Assembly (NCBI RefSeq): GCF_002998435.1
Contig: NZ_CP027231.1
Span: 971,001-1,035,000 of the forward strand
From: Bacteroides zoogleoformans
GTDB taxonomy: Bacteria; Bacteroidota; Bacteroidia; Bacteroidales; Bacteroidaceae
DNA: 64,000 nt
Direction of reading: 5' to 3'
Both the position numbers and the translations under genes were made by a program. Positions 7,766 to 18,209 of the stretch are shown one piece after another (within the stretch, counting starts at the first letter, position 1; every line of letters starts with the position of its first letter). The notes under the pieces are model-generated. The model was given only the letters and a program-made list of their open reading frames with translations. It did not search any database and had not been told where the DNA came from.

Positions 7766-9511
7766 ATGAAAAGAATAAGTTTAAAACAAATATGGGTCGG
7801 TTTAGGCCTTTTGGCAACAACAGGCTGCACCGATTTGTCTGAAAACACATACAGCATTATTCCTCAAGATGAATTTTACCAAACGAAGGAGAACGTGCTT
7901 CAAAGCTTTGTCCGGCCTTTCGGACATGCATATTGGTTGAGCTCCAGAAGTTCATACTTGTTCGGCGAGCTTTCGGCAGACCAATATATGATAGTGCAGA
8001 GAGAAGAGCATTGGTATGACGGAGGGGCTTATTTCCGCCTTCATTATCACACTTGGACCATTGACGACTGGTTTGTCAACAACATGTGGAAAGACACTTA
8101 TCGGGGCATCATTCAGTGTAACTCGGTGATATCCGACTTTTCGAAACTGAACCCTACCCGCCTGGGCTATTCGGAACAAGAATTCAATGATTTCATTTCG
8201 CAACAGCGGGTTTTACGGGCATGGATGTATATGACGCTTTTTGACGTAATGCATAACATTCCGATTGTGACCCAATATCCGAGTTCCGAGCTGCCGCATC
8301 AATCTACGCCCAAGGAGACCTTTGCTTTCCTTGAGAAAGAACTTCTGGAGGCTCTTCCTACTTTGAGCGTCAAATCGAAAAGCGGAGGAAACGGGCCTGA
8401 TCAAGGATTATGGAATCAGGCCGGAGCGGCAGCATTGTTGGCCCGGCTCTATATGAATGCCTCGTGGTGGATTGATGAAGATAAAAGTGCCGAATGTGAA
8501 AAGATTTGTGAAGACATCATCAACGGTAAATATGGCTACTACCAAATAGCCGACAGATGGGACGCTCCTTTTGATTGGGACAATGACAAATGCGATGAGG
8601 TGATTTATGCCTTTGCCAGCTCTTACGGAGGGGCTCATTGGGCATATACGGGAAATATGCATTGGTATGTGGCGCCTTTCATGTCGGCACCGTATTTCGG
8701 CTTTACAGATTGGGGACGGTGCAATCCGAAGTATGCTTTGCAACCGGGACTGGATTTGGAAGGCAGGGAATATACATTTGATAATGGAAAACCTGTACGT
8801 AAATTCATGAACTATCCGGATGATGTACGTTTGAAGAAATATCGAAATCTGGGAAAAGGAAAACGCGAAGGATTATTCTTGTACGGGACTCTGGATTATT
8901 CCACTCCGGACGGGAAAACAAAATACGTGCGCTCGGACAATGATGCTTATCAACTGTATATCCGCGACCAAGTAGGCATCTTCCAAGATACGGATACATT
9001 GAGCGTTTCGCCCGCACCTTCCAGCGGCAAAGAGACTCCCAAATCGGCCATGCCTTATGGTGACCAGAATTCCGGCTGGTGTCTGGTCAAGTATCCTATC
9101 TACAGGTCGGACGATGCTGCAAAAATAGAATCGGACTACACGGTGATTCGCCTGGCGGAAATTTATTATTACCTGGCGGAAATAAAATTTAATAAAGGAG
9201 AACGCGCATCTGCCGCCAAATTGCTCAACGCCGTCAGAAAAAGGTATTATCCGGAAGGTTCCGCGAGTTTATATAATGAAGACGGCAGCCAAATAACCAG
9301 ACAAGAGTTGCTGGATGAATGGGGACGGGAATTTATAGGCGAAGGACAGCGAAGGCGTGTCTTGTGTCGGTTCGGAGTTTATAATTCCGGAACTTGGTGG
9401 GATAAAGAACCGGACGCGGACAAACACACCATGTGGATTCCTCTTTCACGCACGGTTCTTCAAACGAACCCTAACTTGAAACAAAATCCCGGATATCCTA
9501 CTATCAATTAA
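7766..9511 (+). CDS. SusD/RagB-family surface glycan-binding lipoprotein
   Basis: A 581-residue lipoprotein with a signal peptide ending in the lipobox LATTGC (Cys at about residue 20). SusD features include an N-terminal TPR-like helical part (VLRAWMYMTLFDVMHNIPIVTQYP) and the conserved C-terminal segment VIRLAEIYYYLAEIKFNKGE followed by LLDEWGREFIGEGQRR. It caps the SusC barrel and delivers oligosaccharide. It starts 11 bases after susC, so the genes are co-translated from one message, and it is followed 29 bases later by a GH30 enzyme. Confidence 0.96.
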   Translation: MKRISLKQIWVGLGLLATTGCTDLSENTYSIIPQDEFYQTKENVLQSFVRPFGHAYWLSSRSSYLFGELSADQYMIVQREEHWYDGGAYFRLHYHTWTIDDWFVNNMWKDTYRGIIQCNSVISDFSKLNPTRLGYSEQEFNDFISQQRVLRAWMYMTLFDVMHNIPIVTQYPSSELPHQSTPKETFAFLEKELLEALPTLSVKSKSGGNGPDQGLWNQAGAAALLARLYMNASWWIDEDKSAECEKICEDIINGKYGYYQIADRWDAPFDWDNDKCDEVIYAFASSYGGAHWAYTGNMHWYVAPFMSAPYFGFTDWGRCNPKYALQPGLDLEGREYTFDNGKPVRKFMNYPDDVRLKKYRNLGKGKREGLFLYGTLDYSTPDGKTKYVRSDNDAYQLYIRDQVGIFQDTDTLSVSPAPSSGKETPKSAMPYGDQNSGWCLVKYPIYRSDDAAKIESDYTVIRLAEIYYYLAEIKFNKGERASAAKLLNAVRKRYYPEGSASLYNEDGSQITRQELLDEWGREFIGEGQRRRVLCRFGVYNSGTWWDKEPDADKHTMWIPLSRTVLQTNPNLKQNPGYPTIN

Positions 9512-9540
9512 GTAATAGAAAAAACAGTTTTGATTTTGAC

Positions 9541-11037
9541 ATGGAAAAAAGAAGTATGAAAAGATTCTTGAAAAGAATCCTGGTGTTTAGTTGCCTGGCA
9601 ATGAGTGTGTCCAACTTGTACGCTCAATCTTATACATGGTTTTGCAGTACAGAAAATGATGTATGGAAAGAGACGAAGGTAAAGTTACAATCGAAGAGTG
9701 AAACGACTCCGATATTGAAGGTCACAGGAACAGAAAATATACAAATATTCAAAAGATGGGGAACCTGTTTTAATGAATTGGGATGGGATGCACTTAACCT
9801 GTTATCTCTTGAGCAACAGGACGCCGTTTTAAGCAAACTGTTCGCACCCGACGGAGAATTGCATTTCTCCATGGGGCGCATCCCGATGAATGCCAATGAC
9901 TATGCCCGCGACTGGTATAGCTGTGATGAAGTCGACGGCGATTTTCAATTGAAATATTTTAATATTGATCGTGATAAAAAAACGATTATACCTTTCATAA
10001 GGAAAGCACAGCATTATAATCCGGATATGACTTTCTGGATTTCTCCATGGTCGCCCCCTTCTTGGATGAAAGTAAATCATTATTATTCGATTCTCAGTAA
10101 TGATAAAGTGAATAAGATGTCTCCTTTGTCCAATGTTATTCTTCATGAGAACAGTACGGAGAGAAATAATGCTTACTACCCCAAACAACTTGCCGTGAAT
10201 GACTATTTTATTCAGGATACACGTTATTTGAGAACGTATGCTGATTATTTTTGCAGATTCGTTTCTGCCTATCAGGATGAAAACGTTCCTGTAACAAGGG
10301 TGATGTTCCAGAATGAGCCATGGGCGTTTACCATATACCCCGGTTGTGCATGGACGCCGGAAGGAATCATCCGATTCAATGTAGAGTATTTAGCTCCGGA
10401 GTTAAAGAAACGGCATCCCGGCGTTTCTCTTTATCTGGGAACGCTTAACACAAATCGTTTCGAAATAGTGGATAAGATTCTCTCTGACCCTCGCATGCAG
10501 AAAACGGTGGACGGTTTAGGATTTCAATGGTGGGGTGGGCAGATTTTGCCTGATATCCGTAAAAAATATCCTCATTATAAATATATGCAGACAGAAAACG
10601 AATGCGGTTCGGGAACTTTTGACTGGAAAGCGGCGGAGCATACGTTTAATTTGATAAATCATTATTTAGGAAATGGTTGTGAAGAATATACATTTTGGAA
10701 TGCGATATTGTGTGACGAGGGTACAAGCGGATGGGGATGGAAACAGAATGCTCTGATTCATGTGGATTCTAAAACCGAAACGGTAACCTATACTCCGGAA
10801 TATTATGCCGTGAGACATTTTAGCGACAAAGTAACTTCCGGTACAAAGGTGTTACAGTACAAAGAAAAAGGCGATGATAAATTACCCGCTATGGTTTTCC
10901 TAACTTCAGATAATAAATATCTGGTAGTGGCAGGTAACTTTAATGATGAGCCGCGGGAGTTGACAATACAATTAGGGGCTAAATTCTTAGTTGCAACCTT
11001 AAAGCCGCATTCGTTTAATTCCTTTTATATGAAATAG
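9541..11037 (+). CDS. GH30-family glycoside hydrolase
   Basis: A 498-residue secreted hydrolase with a signal peptide (hydrophobic core about 12-25, cut near LYA-Q). The (beta/alpha)8 domain starts with IFKRWGTCFNELGWDALNLL and contains SMGRIPMNANDYARDWYS and ISPWSPPSWMK. The acid/base is predicted as Glu259 in FQNEPW and the nucleophile as Glu352 in MQTENECG. A short beta domain closes the C-terminus. GH30 includes beta-glucosylceramidases, beta-1,6-glucanases and xylanases; a beta-1,6-glucanase or beta-glucosidase role fits a SusCD locus but cannot be settled by eye. No lipobox is visible, so it may be periplasmic. ATG 9541 is used; ATG 9556 is also possible. Confidence 0.9.
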   Translation: MEKRSMKRFLKRILVFSCLAMSVSNLYAQSYTWFCSTENDVWKETKVKLQSKSETTPILKVTGTENIQIFKRWGTCFNELGWDALNLLSLEQQDAVLSKLFAPDGELHFSMGRIPMNANDYARDWYSCDEVDGDFQLKYFNIDRDKKTIIPFIRKAQHYNPDMTFWISPWSPPSWMKVNHYYSILSNDKVNKMSPLSNVILHENSTERNNAYYPKQLAVNDYFIQDTRYLRTYADYFCRFVSAYQDENVPVTRVMFQNEPWAFTIYPGCAWTPEGIIRFNVEYLAPELKKRHPGVSLYLGTLNTNRFEIVDKILSDPRMQKTVDGLGFQWWGGQILPDIRKKYPHYKYMQTENECGSGTFDWKAAEHTFNLINHYLGNGCEEYTFWNAILCDEGTSGWGWKQNALIHVDSKTETVTYTPEYYAVRHFSDKVTSGTKVLQYKEKGDDKLPAMVFLTSDNKYLVVAGNFNDEPRELTIQLGAKFLVATLKPHSFNSFYMK

Positions 11038-11048
11038 AAAGATGTGCA

Positions 11049-11095
11049 AACGCCGACGACACAGGGCTTGCAAAAGGCTCTGAGTTGTCGGCGTT
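11049..11095. terminator. Inverted repeat between convergent units
   Basis: AACGCCGACGACACAG (11049-11064) pairs with the segment 11080-11095 with two mismatches, giving a long stem between the GH30 stop (11037) and the GH92 stop (11148). No strong T-run follows on either side, but position and strength suggest a bidirectional transcription end. Confidence 0.6.
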
Positions 11096-11147
11096 CTGCT
11101 TCCAGAGACCCGCTTAGCGGAAGCATGAGATTCTTTTCCGGCCGCTC

Positions 11148-13433
11148 TTATCGAAGCATGAAACGCAGGTTTCCTCCCTGCACCAGCTCTTCGTGAGAGA
11201 TGCGATAGTGCGACAGCCTCTTACCGCCCAGCTTCATTTCACGGATGTAAAGAGACGTTGCCGAGGGACGCTCGGTTTCTATCACCAGGCGGTTGCGTCC
11301 CCAGAACTTCGGGTTGAGCCGGATGGTGACCTTATCGAATAGCGGGGTGGAAAGCGTATAGGCCGGTTCGCCGGGACAGTCGGGATAGAAGCCCATCATG
11401 TTGAAAACTGCCCAGGCGGACATGGTGCCTGTATCGTCGTTGCCGGGAATGCCGTCGGGGGCATCCTTGAAGTACGTCCGGAGCAGGCGATGCAACTCTT
11501 TCTGCGTGCGCCACTCTTCGCCCTTGAAATAGGAGAAAAGGTGTGCGTAGGCGATGTCCGGCTCGTTGGCCGGGTCATAAAGTCCCTCGTCGAAGACGCG
11601 TTGCAGCTTGTCGATGAAGGGTTTCTTTCCTCCCATGAGCTGCGCCAGCCCTTTGATATCGTGAGGCACATAGAAGGTGTAGTTCCAAGCGCAACCTTCG
11701 TGGAAGCCGGGATTGGGCTCGAAGTTCGCGCCTTGCTTCGGGTCGAAAGGAGCATAAAACTCACCGTTCGGCAGGATGGGGCGGAAGGTGCCTGACTCTT
11801 TGCTGTAATAGTGCTTGTAGCCCAACGAACGCTCATGAAACAGGCGGGCATCGGCCTGATAGCGGCGCGCCTTTTCTTTCTCTCCGCGTGCGGCGGCCTC
11901 CTTGCCAAGCGCTTCGGCCATGCGCGAAAGGGCATTGTCGGCAATGTAATATTCCAGCGCATGAGACACGGAATTGTCATACTGCCCGCGCAAGGGAACG
12001 TAGCCCAAAGAGAGATAGTCGTCGTTGTCGGGGCGCAAGAGGTTGTCCGCTCCGGGCAGGGTGGCTCCCTTGCGCATGGCTTCGTAGGCTGTTTCGATAT
12101 CAAAGTCGCGCAAGCCTTTCAGCCAAGTATCCACGATGACGGGGATAGAGGGGTCGCCCTCCATGGTCAGCGTCTCCCGGCCATACAGTTCCCACTTGGG
12201 CAGCCATCCGTGCTCGCGATACATATCGAGCATGGAGCGTACCATCTGCAACTGCCGTTCGGGATAGACCAGCGTGAGGAGCTGATGCACATTACGATAC
12301 GTGTCCCACAGGGAGAAGACGGTATAGCGGTCGCCCTGCGCGGTGAGCACCTTGTCGCTTTCCATGGCCGGATATTGCCCGTTGACATCTTGCAGGATAT
12401 TGGGGTGTATCAGTGTATGATAGAGGGCGGTATAGAACACGGTTTTCCGTTCTTCCGTACCCCCTTCGACAAGGATGCGCGACAGGTCGTCGTTCCAGCG
12501 GCGACGGGCTTCGTCCAGTATTTGGGCGAAGTCTTTGCCTTTCTGCTCGGCCTCCAGATTGAGACGGGCGTTCTCCATGCTTACGAACGAGACGCCCATC
12601 TGTACCTCAATCTGCTCGCCTTCGCGGGTGTTGAATGTAAGATATGCGCCGATGTCATCGCCCGCCAACTCTCTGCCATAGTGGGTGTAGAGCTTGTAGC
12701 GTCCGTTGTCGGCATCCCATTCCGCCTCTACGCCGGTCATGGGACGCTGCTTCTTCCAATAGCCCGAAGCCACCGGCTGCTTGTTGACGCGCATCACGAA
12801 ATAGATGGGAAACACGGCCTGCGGGTTGTAGCAGAAGGTGCCCAACAGCTTCGTGCCTTCGAACTCGCAGTCGCCCGTCCGCCGCAGAAAAGCACCGGTT
12901 TCGTTGGTAAGCCCCTCGCCCAGATTGAGCAGCACATGGCTCTGCCCGGCAGGGAAAGTGAAGCGGGTCACACCGGTGCGCGGCGTGGCGGTGACCTCGG
13001 TCTTCACCCCATAGCGGGTCAGGAAATTGCTGTAGTATCCGGGAGAGGCCTGCTCGTCCGTATAGCGACTGCCATATTCCTTATAATCTACGGAGAGCTT
13101 GCCCGTAGTGGGCATCAGCAGCAACGAACCCAAGTCGGGACACCCCACTCCGCTGAGGTTGACGTGGGAATATCCGGTAAAGAAACAGTTGTGATATTCG
13201 TAGGGCGTAGACCACCAACGGGCATCCTTATCGTATTGATTATCTTCGGAGCCCATCACGTTGAAAGGCACCACGGACATCATTCCGTTGGGGCATACGG
13301 CACCTGGATTGGTGGTGCCGAAGTTGCTGGTGCCGATAAACGGATTGACATAGTCGACAGGACGTTTGTCCGCCGCCGATACTGCCGCAAGCAGGCCGAA
13401 AGAGAGGATGAAAAAGGGTATCAGTCGTTTCAT
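11148..13433 (-). CDS. GH92 alpha-mannosidase (divergent copy, last gene of N-glycan operon)
   Basis: A 761-residue calcium-dependent exo-alpha-mannosidase. The signal peptide is MKRLIPFFILSFGLLAAVSA, starting at the ATG at 13433 rather than an upstream TTG. GH92 hallmarks are DYVNPFIGTSNFG near the N-terminus, GYSHVNLSGVGCPDLG, FSLWDTYRNVHQLLTL, the acid-bearing HEGCAWNYTFYVPHD, and GNDDTGTMSAWAVFN. It differs from its three neighbours in two places: the usual HGNEPSHH segment is replaced by DPANEPDIAYAH, and GNED becomes GNDD. This suggests a different linkage preference. It follows the GH130 gene by 11 bases. Confidence 0.95.
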   Translation of the reverse strand: MKRLIPFFILSFGLLAAVSAADKRPVDYVNPFIGTSNFGTTNPGAVCPNGMMSVVPFNVMGSEDNQYDKDARWWSTPYEYHNCFFTGYSHVNLSGVGCPDLGSLLLMPTTGKLSVDYKEYGSRYTDEQASPGYYSNFLTRYGVKTEVTATPRTGVTRFTFPAGQSHVLLNLGEGLTNETGAFLRRTGDCEFEGTKLLGTFCYNPQAVFPIYFVMRVNKQPVASGYWKKQRPMTGVEAEWDADNGRYKLYTHYGRELAGDDIGAYLTFNTREGEQIEVQMGVSFVSMENARLNLEAEQKGKDFAQILDEARRRWNDDLSRILVEGGTEERKTVFYTALYHTLIHPNILQDVNGQYPAMESDKVLTAQGDRYTVFSLWDTYRNVHQLLTLVYPERQLQMVRSMLDMYREHGWLPKWELYGRETLTMEGDPSIPVIVDTWLKGLRDFDIETAYEAMRKGATLPGADNLLRPDNDDYLSLGYVPLRGQYDNSVSHALEYYIADNALSRMAEALGKEAAARGEKEKARRYQADARLFHERSLGYKHYYSKESGTFRPILPNGEFYAPFDPKQGANFEPNPGFHEGCAWNYTFYVPHDIKGLAQLMGGKKPFIDKLQRVFDEGLYDPANEPDIAYAHLFSYFKGEEWRTQKELHRLLRTYFKDAPDGIPGNDDTGTMSAWAVFNMMGFYPDCPGEPAYTLSTPLFDKVTIRLNPKFWGRNRLVIETERPSATSLYIREMKLGGKRLSHYRISHEELVQGGNLRFMLR

Positions 13434-13444
13434 GGCAGCAGAAA

Positions 13445-14413
13445 TCAAATACTTGTACGCTTCGTAAACTCTATGATGTCAGAGATATATCCGAAGGCCA
13501 TTCCCACCACCGTATCGGCGGCGCCATAGTACACTGCCACTCGTTGGCCGTCCTGCAAAGCCGCGCAAGGGAACACCACGTTGGGCACATCTCCCTGCAA
13601 CTCGTAAGGAGCGGCGGGCGCAAGCAGATACTCGCGCGTGCGGTACAGCACCTTGGCCGGATTCTCTCTGTCGAGGATGGCTGCTCCCATGGAGTAACGG
13701 AAGCCGTTGCAAGTGGTAATCACGCCGTGATAGAACATCAGCCAGCCTTCGTCCGTGAGGAAAGGCACCGAGCCCGCCCCTATCTTGGTGCACTGCCATG
13801 CGCTCTCGGGGAAAGGAGTAACCTTCATCACACAACGATGTTCGCCCCAATACTTCATGTCCGGGCTATAGCTGATGTAGATATCACCGAAAGGCGTATG
13901 CCCGTTGTCGCTCGGACGGCTCAGCATGGCATAGCGTCCGCCCACTTTCTGCGGGAGCAGCACTCCGTTGCGGTTGAAGGGCAGGAAAGCGTTCTCGCAC
14001 TGGAAGAACTCCTTGAAATCGAACGTATAGCCGATGCCGATGGTAGGCCCGTGATAACCGTTGCACCACGTAATCCAGTATCGGTCTTCAATCCACGTCA
14101 CGCGCGGGTCGTACTTATATTCGGACTCTATCATGTCCGTGTTTCCTGCCTTGAAGCGGATGGGCTCATGATTGATTTCCCAATGGATGCCGTCCTTGCT
14201 GAAACCGGCAAAGATGTTCATCTGCACGGCCTTGTTGTCGCAACGGAACACACCGGCAAAGCCATCGCCGAAAGGAACTACGGCACTGTTGAAAATACTG
14301 TTGGACGAAGGGATTTGATAACGTCCGATAACGGGATTCCCGGAGTAACGCCACATGACGTCCGCACATCCGGCGGGGCGGTCTTCCCACGGCATGGTAA
14401 ATTTGCTGTTCAT
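13445..14413 (-). CDS. GH130 beta-1,4-mannosyl-N-acetylglucosamine phosphorylase
   Basis: A 322-residue cytoplasmic five-bladed propeller enzyme with no signal peptide. GH130 features include [29 protein letters not shown], and [20 protein letters not shown], whose DPR Asp is the expected proton donor, followed by phosphate-site Arg/His residues. GH130 members next to GH92 genes and an MFS permease, such as the characterised B. thetaiotaomicron BT1033, phosphorolyse Man-beta-1,4-GlcNAc from N-glycan cores to mannose-1-phosphate plus GlcNAc. The neighbourhood here matches that pathway. It lies between the permease (87 bases upstream) and a GH92 gene (11 bases downstream). Confidence 0.92.
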   Translation of the reverse strand: MNSKFTMPWEDRPAGCADVMWRYSGNPVIGRYQIPSSNSIFNSAVVPFGDGFAGVFRCDNKAVQMNIFAGFSKDGIHWEINHEPIRFKAGNTDMIESEYKYDPRVTWIEDRYWITWCNGYHGPTIGIGYTFDFKEFFQCENAFLPFNRNGVLLPQKVGGRYAMLSRPSDNGHTPFGDIYISYSPDMKYWGEHRCVMKVTPFPESAWQCTKIGAGSVPFLTDEGWLMFYHGVITTCNGFRYSMGAAILDRENPAKVLYRTREYLLAPAAPYELQGDVPNVVFPCAALQDGQRVAVYYGAADTVVGMAFGYISDIIEFTKRTSI

Positions 14414-14500
14414 AATTAACTGCTGATTGGTTAAGTTAGTAATTAAAATTAGTGATATCGTAGGTATCTGGTCCGAAAGGAAGGATATTCCTTCGGCGGA

Positions 14501-15808
14501 TTATGCTTTCGAGTCGTCATACGTGAACGGGATGAAGTAGGTTATCAGCAACGACGGAATGGCCGCCAACAATACATAGATAAAGAACTTCTCGTATCCC
14601 AACAAGTCACTGAAGAAACCGCTCATCATGCCCGGAAGCATGACACCCAGATTCATGATGCCCGACGCAAAGGCGTAGTGGGACATCTGATGCTTTCCCG
14701 GAGCTATCTGCTGCATCATGAACAAGGTCAGCCCTACAAAGCCGAAGCCGTATCCGAAGTATTCCGCCACAATGCCCGCCCCTATCAGATAGAGGTTTTC
14801 CGGCTGGTAAACGGCCAACAACGTATAGGCCATAAAGGGGAAGTTGAACACGACGCAGAGCGAAAACAGTGTCTTCTTCAGTCCACGCTTCGACACGTAA
14901 ATGCCTGCCAGCAAAGACCCCAAGACAAAGGCTCCCGACCCCATCACACCGTTGAGTGTACCGATTTCGGTCAGTGAGAGACCCAGCCCCCCGACTTCGC
15001 GAGAGGCACGCAGAAACAGCGGAGCTATCTTCATCACAAAGCCCTCGGCAAAACGATAGAGGATGATGAAACAGATGTAATAGATGATGTGGCGCTTGGT
15101 GAAGAAGTTCTTTATCACCTCCCACAATCCGCGCATCACTTCCCTGCCCGAACGTCTGGCGTGCTCGGGTACCTGCGTGCAAGGCAGCATCTTGGAATGA
15201 TACAAACCGAGCACCACCAGCAGCACAGCAATGACAATGAAGATTACCATCCATGCTTCCTTATAGGCCGGCATATTATCTTGCACAGACCGGCCTTCCA
15301 CAGCCCCGAAGCTCTCGGCCAGCATGCCCGCCAACGCCACTAAACCGCCATTGGCCACCAGCTTGGCGATGTTGTAAAAAGCACCCTGCACGCCGATGTA
15401 CTTGGCTTGGTCGGCAGGCGAAAGCTCGGCCATATATACGCCGTCGCAAGCAATGTCGTGCGTGGCTCCGCTGAAAGCGATGACCGCCATGGTGGAAATG
15501 CTGATGGCAAAGAAATAATCGAACTTCAGAGAGAAAGCCACAAGACCGAACAAGAGTCCGCTCAGCAACTGGGTGATGATGACGAAGAACTTCTTTGTCC
15601 GATACATCTCCAAGAAAGGACTCCAGAGGAACTTCAACGTCCAAGGCATCATGATGACCGATGTCCAGAAAGCTATCTGCGTATCGGATATGCCCAAGTC
15701 TTTGAACATGAAAGTAGAAACCAGATTCACTGCAATGAAAGGCAGTCCCATGGCAAAATAGACGGAAGGAACCCAAGATATGGGTTTACGAGGTTTATTG
15801 TGATTCAT
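14501..15808 (-). CDS. MFS permease, probable Man-GlcNAc importer
   Basis: A 435-residue inner-membrane protein with about 12 hydrophobic segments and the AmpG/MFS-like start PISWVPSVYFAMGLPFIAVN. A charged central loop (about residues 205-225) separates the two six-helix halves. Its position directly upstream of GH130 argues that it brings the core disaccharide Man-beta-1,4-GlcNAc into the cytoplasm for phosphorolysis; the substrate is inferred from context only. It starts 14 bases downstream of the stop of the preceding GH92 gene. Confidence 0.88.
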   Translation of the reverse strand: MNHNKPRKPISWVPSVYFAMGLPFIAVNLVSTFMFKDLGISDTQIAFWTSVIMMPWTLKFLWSPFLEMYRTKKFFVIITQLLSGLLFGLVAFSLKFDYFFAISISTMAVIAFSGATHDIACDGVYMAELSPADQAKYIGVQGAFYNIAKLVANGGLVALAGMLAESFGAVEGRSVQDNMPAYKEAWMVIFIVIAVLLVVLGLYHSKMLPCTQVPEHARRSGREVMRGLWEVIKNFFTKRHIIYYICFIILYRFAEGFVMKIAPLFLRASREVGGLGLSLTEIGTLNGVMGSGAFVLGSLLAGIYVSKRGLKKTLFSLCVVFNFPFMAYTLLAVYQPENLYLIGAGIVAEYFGYGFGFVGLTLFMMQQIAPGKHQMSHYAFASGIMNLGVMLPGMMSGFFSDLLGYEKFFIYVLLAAIPSLLITYFIPFTYDDSKA

Positions 15809-15822
15809 ACCCTTTTCTTGAA

Positions 15823-18111
15823 TTATCTGTTATTCATTCCTACAGGCTTATTGCCCATAACCAACTCCAGAGTACCTCCGTCTATTATATCCTGATGCGT
15901 AAAGAACGGCTGGGCAAGTTCCTTTCCGTTCAGCAGCATTTTCTGTACGTACTTGTTCGTGCGGCTGTTACCGGCGGCCTTCACCGTAAACTTCTTCCCG
16001 CCTTTCAGATTCACTGTGGCCTTGTCGAACAGCGGGCGCCCGATGGAATAGACCGGCCGGCCGGGACATACCTGATAGAATCCCATGGCGTTCAACACAT
16101 ACCACGCCGACATCTGCCCGCAGTCTTCATTGCCCGAAAGGCCGTTGGGGTCATTGAAGTAAAGTGTCTGTAACACCTCATCCACCAGTTCTTGCGTGCG
16201 CCACGGCTGCCCCACATAGTTATAGAAATGGGTGATGTGGTGGCTGGGCTCGTTGCCGTGAGCATACTGGCCTATCAGTCCGGAAATATCGGCCGACACC
16301 AATTCGCCTTCCAAAGAAGAATCCGCCACGAACAAGGAATCCAGCTTGCCGATGAAGACGTCACGGCCTCCCATCAGTTCTACCAGTCCTTCTACATCGT
16401 GGGGTACAAACCACGTCCATTGCCAAGCTGTACCTTCGCAGTAATCATCATTGCGGTGATTGGAGGAGCGGGGATTGAAAGGCGTACGCCAGTTGCCCTC
16501 ACTGTCCAGTCCACGCATGAAACGGGTGGAAGGGTCAAAATACTTCTTATATCCTTTACTGAAATCGGCATACTTCCGATGATTCACCGTGTCGCCCAGC
16601 TCACCGGCCAATACGGAGATGCACCAGTCGTCATACGCATACTCCAACGCTTTGGCCACAGCCTCATTATCCTTGTCGCAAGGCACATAGCCAATCTTGT
16701 TCTTCCAGTATTTTGCCTGCGGCATCAGATGCGGCAACACCAACGGCGGACAATGGATGCCGGCAGTATCGTATTCGGCAGTACGCAAGCAGGCGCGATA
16801 TGCTTCTTGCACATCGAAATCGCGGTATCCTTTCATGTAAGCATCGGCAATGAGGGAAGCCGCATGATAGCCAATCATCGTACCCGTGTAATTGCCCGCC
16901 AGCTCCCACATGGGGAAGATGCCTCCTTCGCGTTCCTTCTGTATCAGCGAACGAATGAAAGCCTGGTTCAGTTCAGGGTCTATGATTGTCATCAGCGGAT
17001 GGTAAGCACGGAAGGTGTCCCACAAAGAGAAGATGGTGTAAACCGGTTGTTCCACGCTGCCCTGATGCGCTTTCAGATCCATGCCCAGATAGCGTCCGTC
17101 GGCATCGGTAAACAGGTTGGGGTGCATGCCGGTATGATAGAGTGCGGTATAGAAGATGGTTCGTTGGTCTTTATCGGCCGTCTCAATGTCAATCTTGGAA
17201 AGGTAGTCATTCCATGCCTGCCGGGCGGAGCGGCGTACACCGTCAAAATCCCAATCCCGCAATTCGGCTTCCACGTTCTTGCGTGCGCCATCCATATCGA
17301 CAGCCGAAACGCCTACCTTCACCAATACCTGCTCGTCTTTTTCCGTCCGGAAGTGCAGCAGTACCTTGGCTGTGGGCAGAAGCGGGCCGCCTTCATCCAG
17401 CGCCGCGGAATCTGTCACCAGGGTATAAGTAAACGGTTTGGAGAACTTCGCATAGAAGTTGATGTATTGGTCGAAAGCCCAATAGACGGTCTTCTTGCGC
17501 CCTCGAATTTCGGTGTCGCTGATGACTTCCAACTCCATCTCTTCATTCTTCTGTCGCTGAAGGCTGTAATCCAAATCCAGAATGAAGCCCGATTCTTCCG
17601 ACTCGGGGAAAGTATATCGATGAATGGCCGCACGCTTGGTGGCTGTCAGCTCGGCTTGCACGCTGTAACGGTCGAGGAAGACCGAATAGTAGCCCGGCTC
17701 CGCCTTCTCCTTCTCGTGAGAGAAAGCCGAAGCATAGGCCATCTGCTGGCTCTTTTCGCCCATGGCATGATACTCCTGACGGCCTACGGTGGGCATCAAC
17801 AGCACATCGCCGTAGTCACCGCATCCCGTACCGCTGAGGTGGGTGTGTGAAAAGCCGTTGATGGTGGAGTCCGCATAGTAGTATCCCGAACAGGCATCCC
17901 ACTGATAAATGCGCGTATCCGGACCGGGTTGAATCATTCCATTGGGTACTACCGCACCGGGATAGGTATGCCCATGCCCACCGGTGCCAATGAAAGGATT
18001 TACGTAAGAGGCATAATCTTCTTCCGAAGCAGCGGGGGTACAATTGCATACCGCCATGCCCGACAGCAAGAGGCAACCGGCCTGCAATGCAATCATTTTC
18101 ATGTTCTTCAT
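15823..18111 (-). CDS. GH92 alpha-mannosidase, lipoprotein
   Basis: A 762-residue exo-alpha-mannosidase. I place the start at ATG 18111 (MKNMKMIALQAGCLLLSG), since upstream in-frame codons give a polar N-terminus. The signal peptide ends in a Cys-containing lipobox-like MAVCNC. Core motifs present: YVNPFIGTGGHGHTYPGAV, GFSHTHLSGTGCGDYGD, FSLWDTFRAYHPLMTI, CEGTAWQWTWFVPHD with the predicted acid Glu, AHGNEPSHHITHFYNYVGQPW, and GNEDCGQMSAWYV. It is predicted to trim terminal mannose from high-mannose N-glycans at the surface or in the periplasm. The linkage (alpha-1,2, -1,3 or -1,6) cannot be read from the sequence alone. Confidence 0.95.
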   Translation of the reverse strand: MKNMKMIALQAGCLLLSGMAVCNCTPAASEEDYASYVNPFIGTGGHGHTYPGAVVPNGMIQPGPDTRIYQWDACSGYYYADSTINGFSHTHLSGTGCGDYGDVLLMPTVGRQEYHAMGEKSQQMAYASAFSHEKEKAEPGYYSVFLDRYSVQAELTATKRAAIHRYTFPESEESGFILDLDYSLQRQKNEEMELEVISDTEIRGRKKTVYWAFDQYINFYAKFSKPFTYTLVTDSAALDEGGPLLPTAKVLLHFRTEKDEQVLVKVGVSAVDMDGARKNVEAELRDWDFDGVRRSARQAWNDYLSKIDIETADKDQRTIFYTALYHTGMHPNLFTDADGRYLGMDLKAHQGSVEQPVYTIFSLWDTFRAYHPLMTIIDPELNQAFIRSLIQKEREGGIFPMWELAGNYTGTMIGYHAASLIADAYMKGYRDFDVQEAYRACLRTAEYDTAGIHCPPLVLPHLMPQAKYWKNKIGYVPCDKDNEAVAKALEYAYDDWCISVLAGELGDTVNHRKYADFSKGYKKYFDPSTRFMRGLDSEGNWRTPFNPRSSNHRNDDYCEGTAWQWTWFVPHDVEGLVELMGGRDVFIGKLDSLFVADSSLEGELVSADISGLIGQYAHGNEPSHHITHFYNYVGQPWRTQELVDEVLQTLYFNDPNGLSGNEDCGQMSAWYVLNAMGFYQVCPGRPVYSIGRPLFDKATVNLKGGKKFTVKAAGNSRTNKYVQKMLLNGKELAQPFFTHQDIIDGGTLELVMGNKPVGMNNR

Positions 18112-18209
18112 GCTTAATTTAAGTTTATAGATATACATATTATTCTTACACACATCAATGATACAATTTATTTAGCTTGACTACTAATATTAAACGTTTA
18201 CTTTTTAAA

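Noticed and set aside
11811..13529. Long plus-strand open frame opposite the first GH92 gene
   Set aside because: The minus strand encodes a fully recognisable GH92 enzyme; the opposite frame shows no family motif and arises from codon bias on the other strand. The same applies to 16192-17850 and 988-2229.
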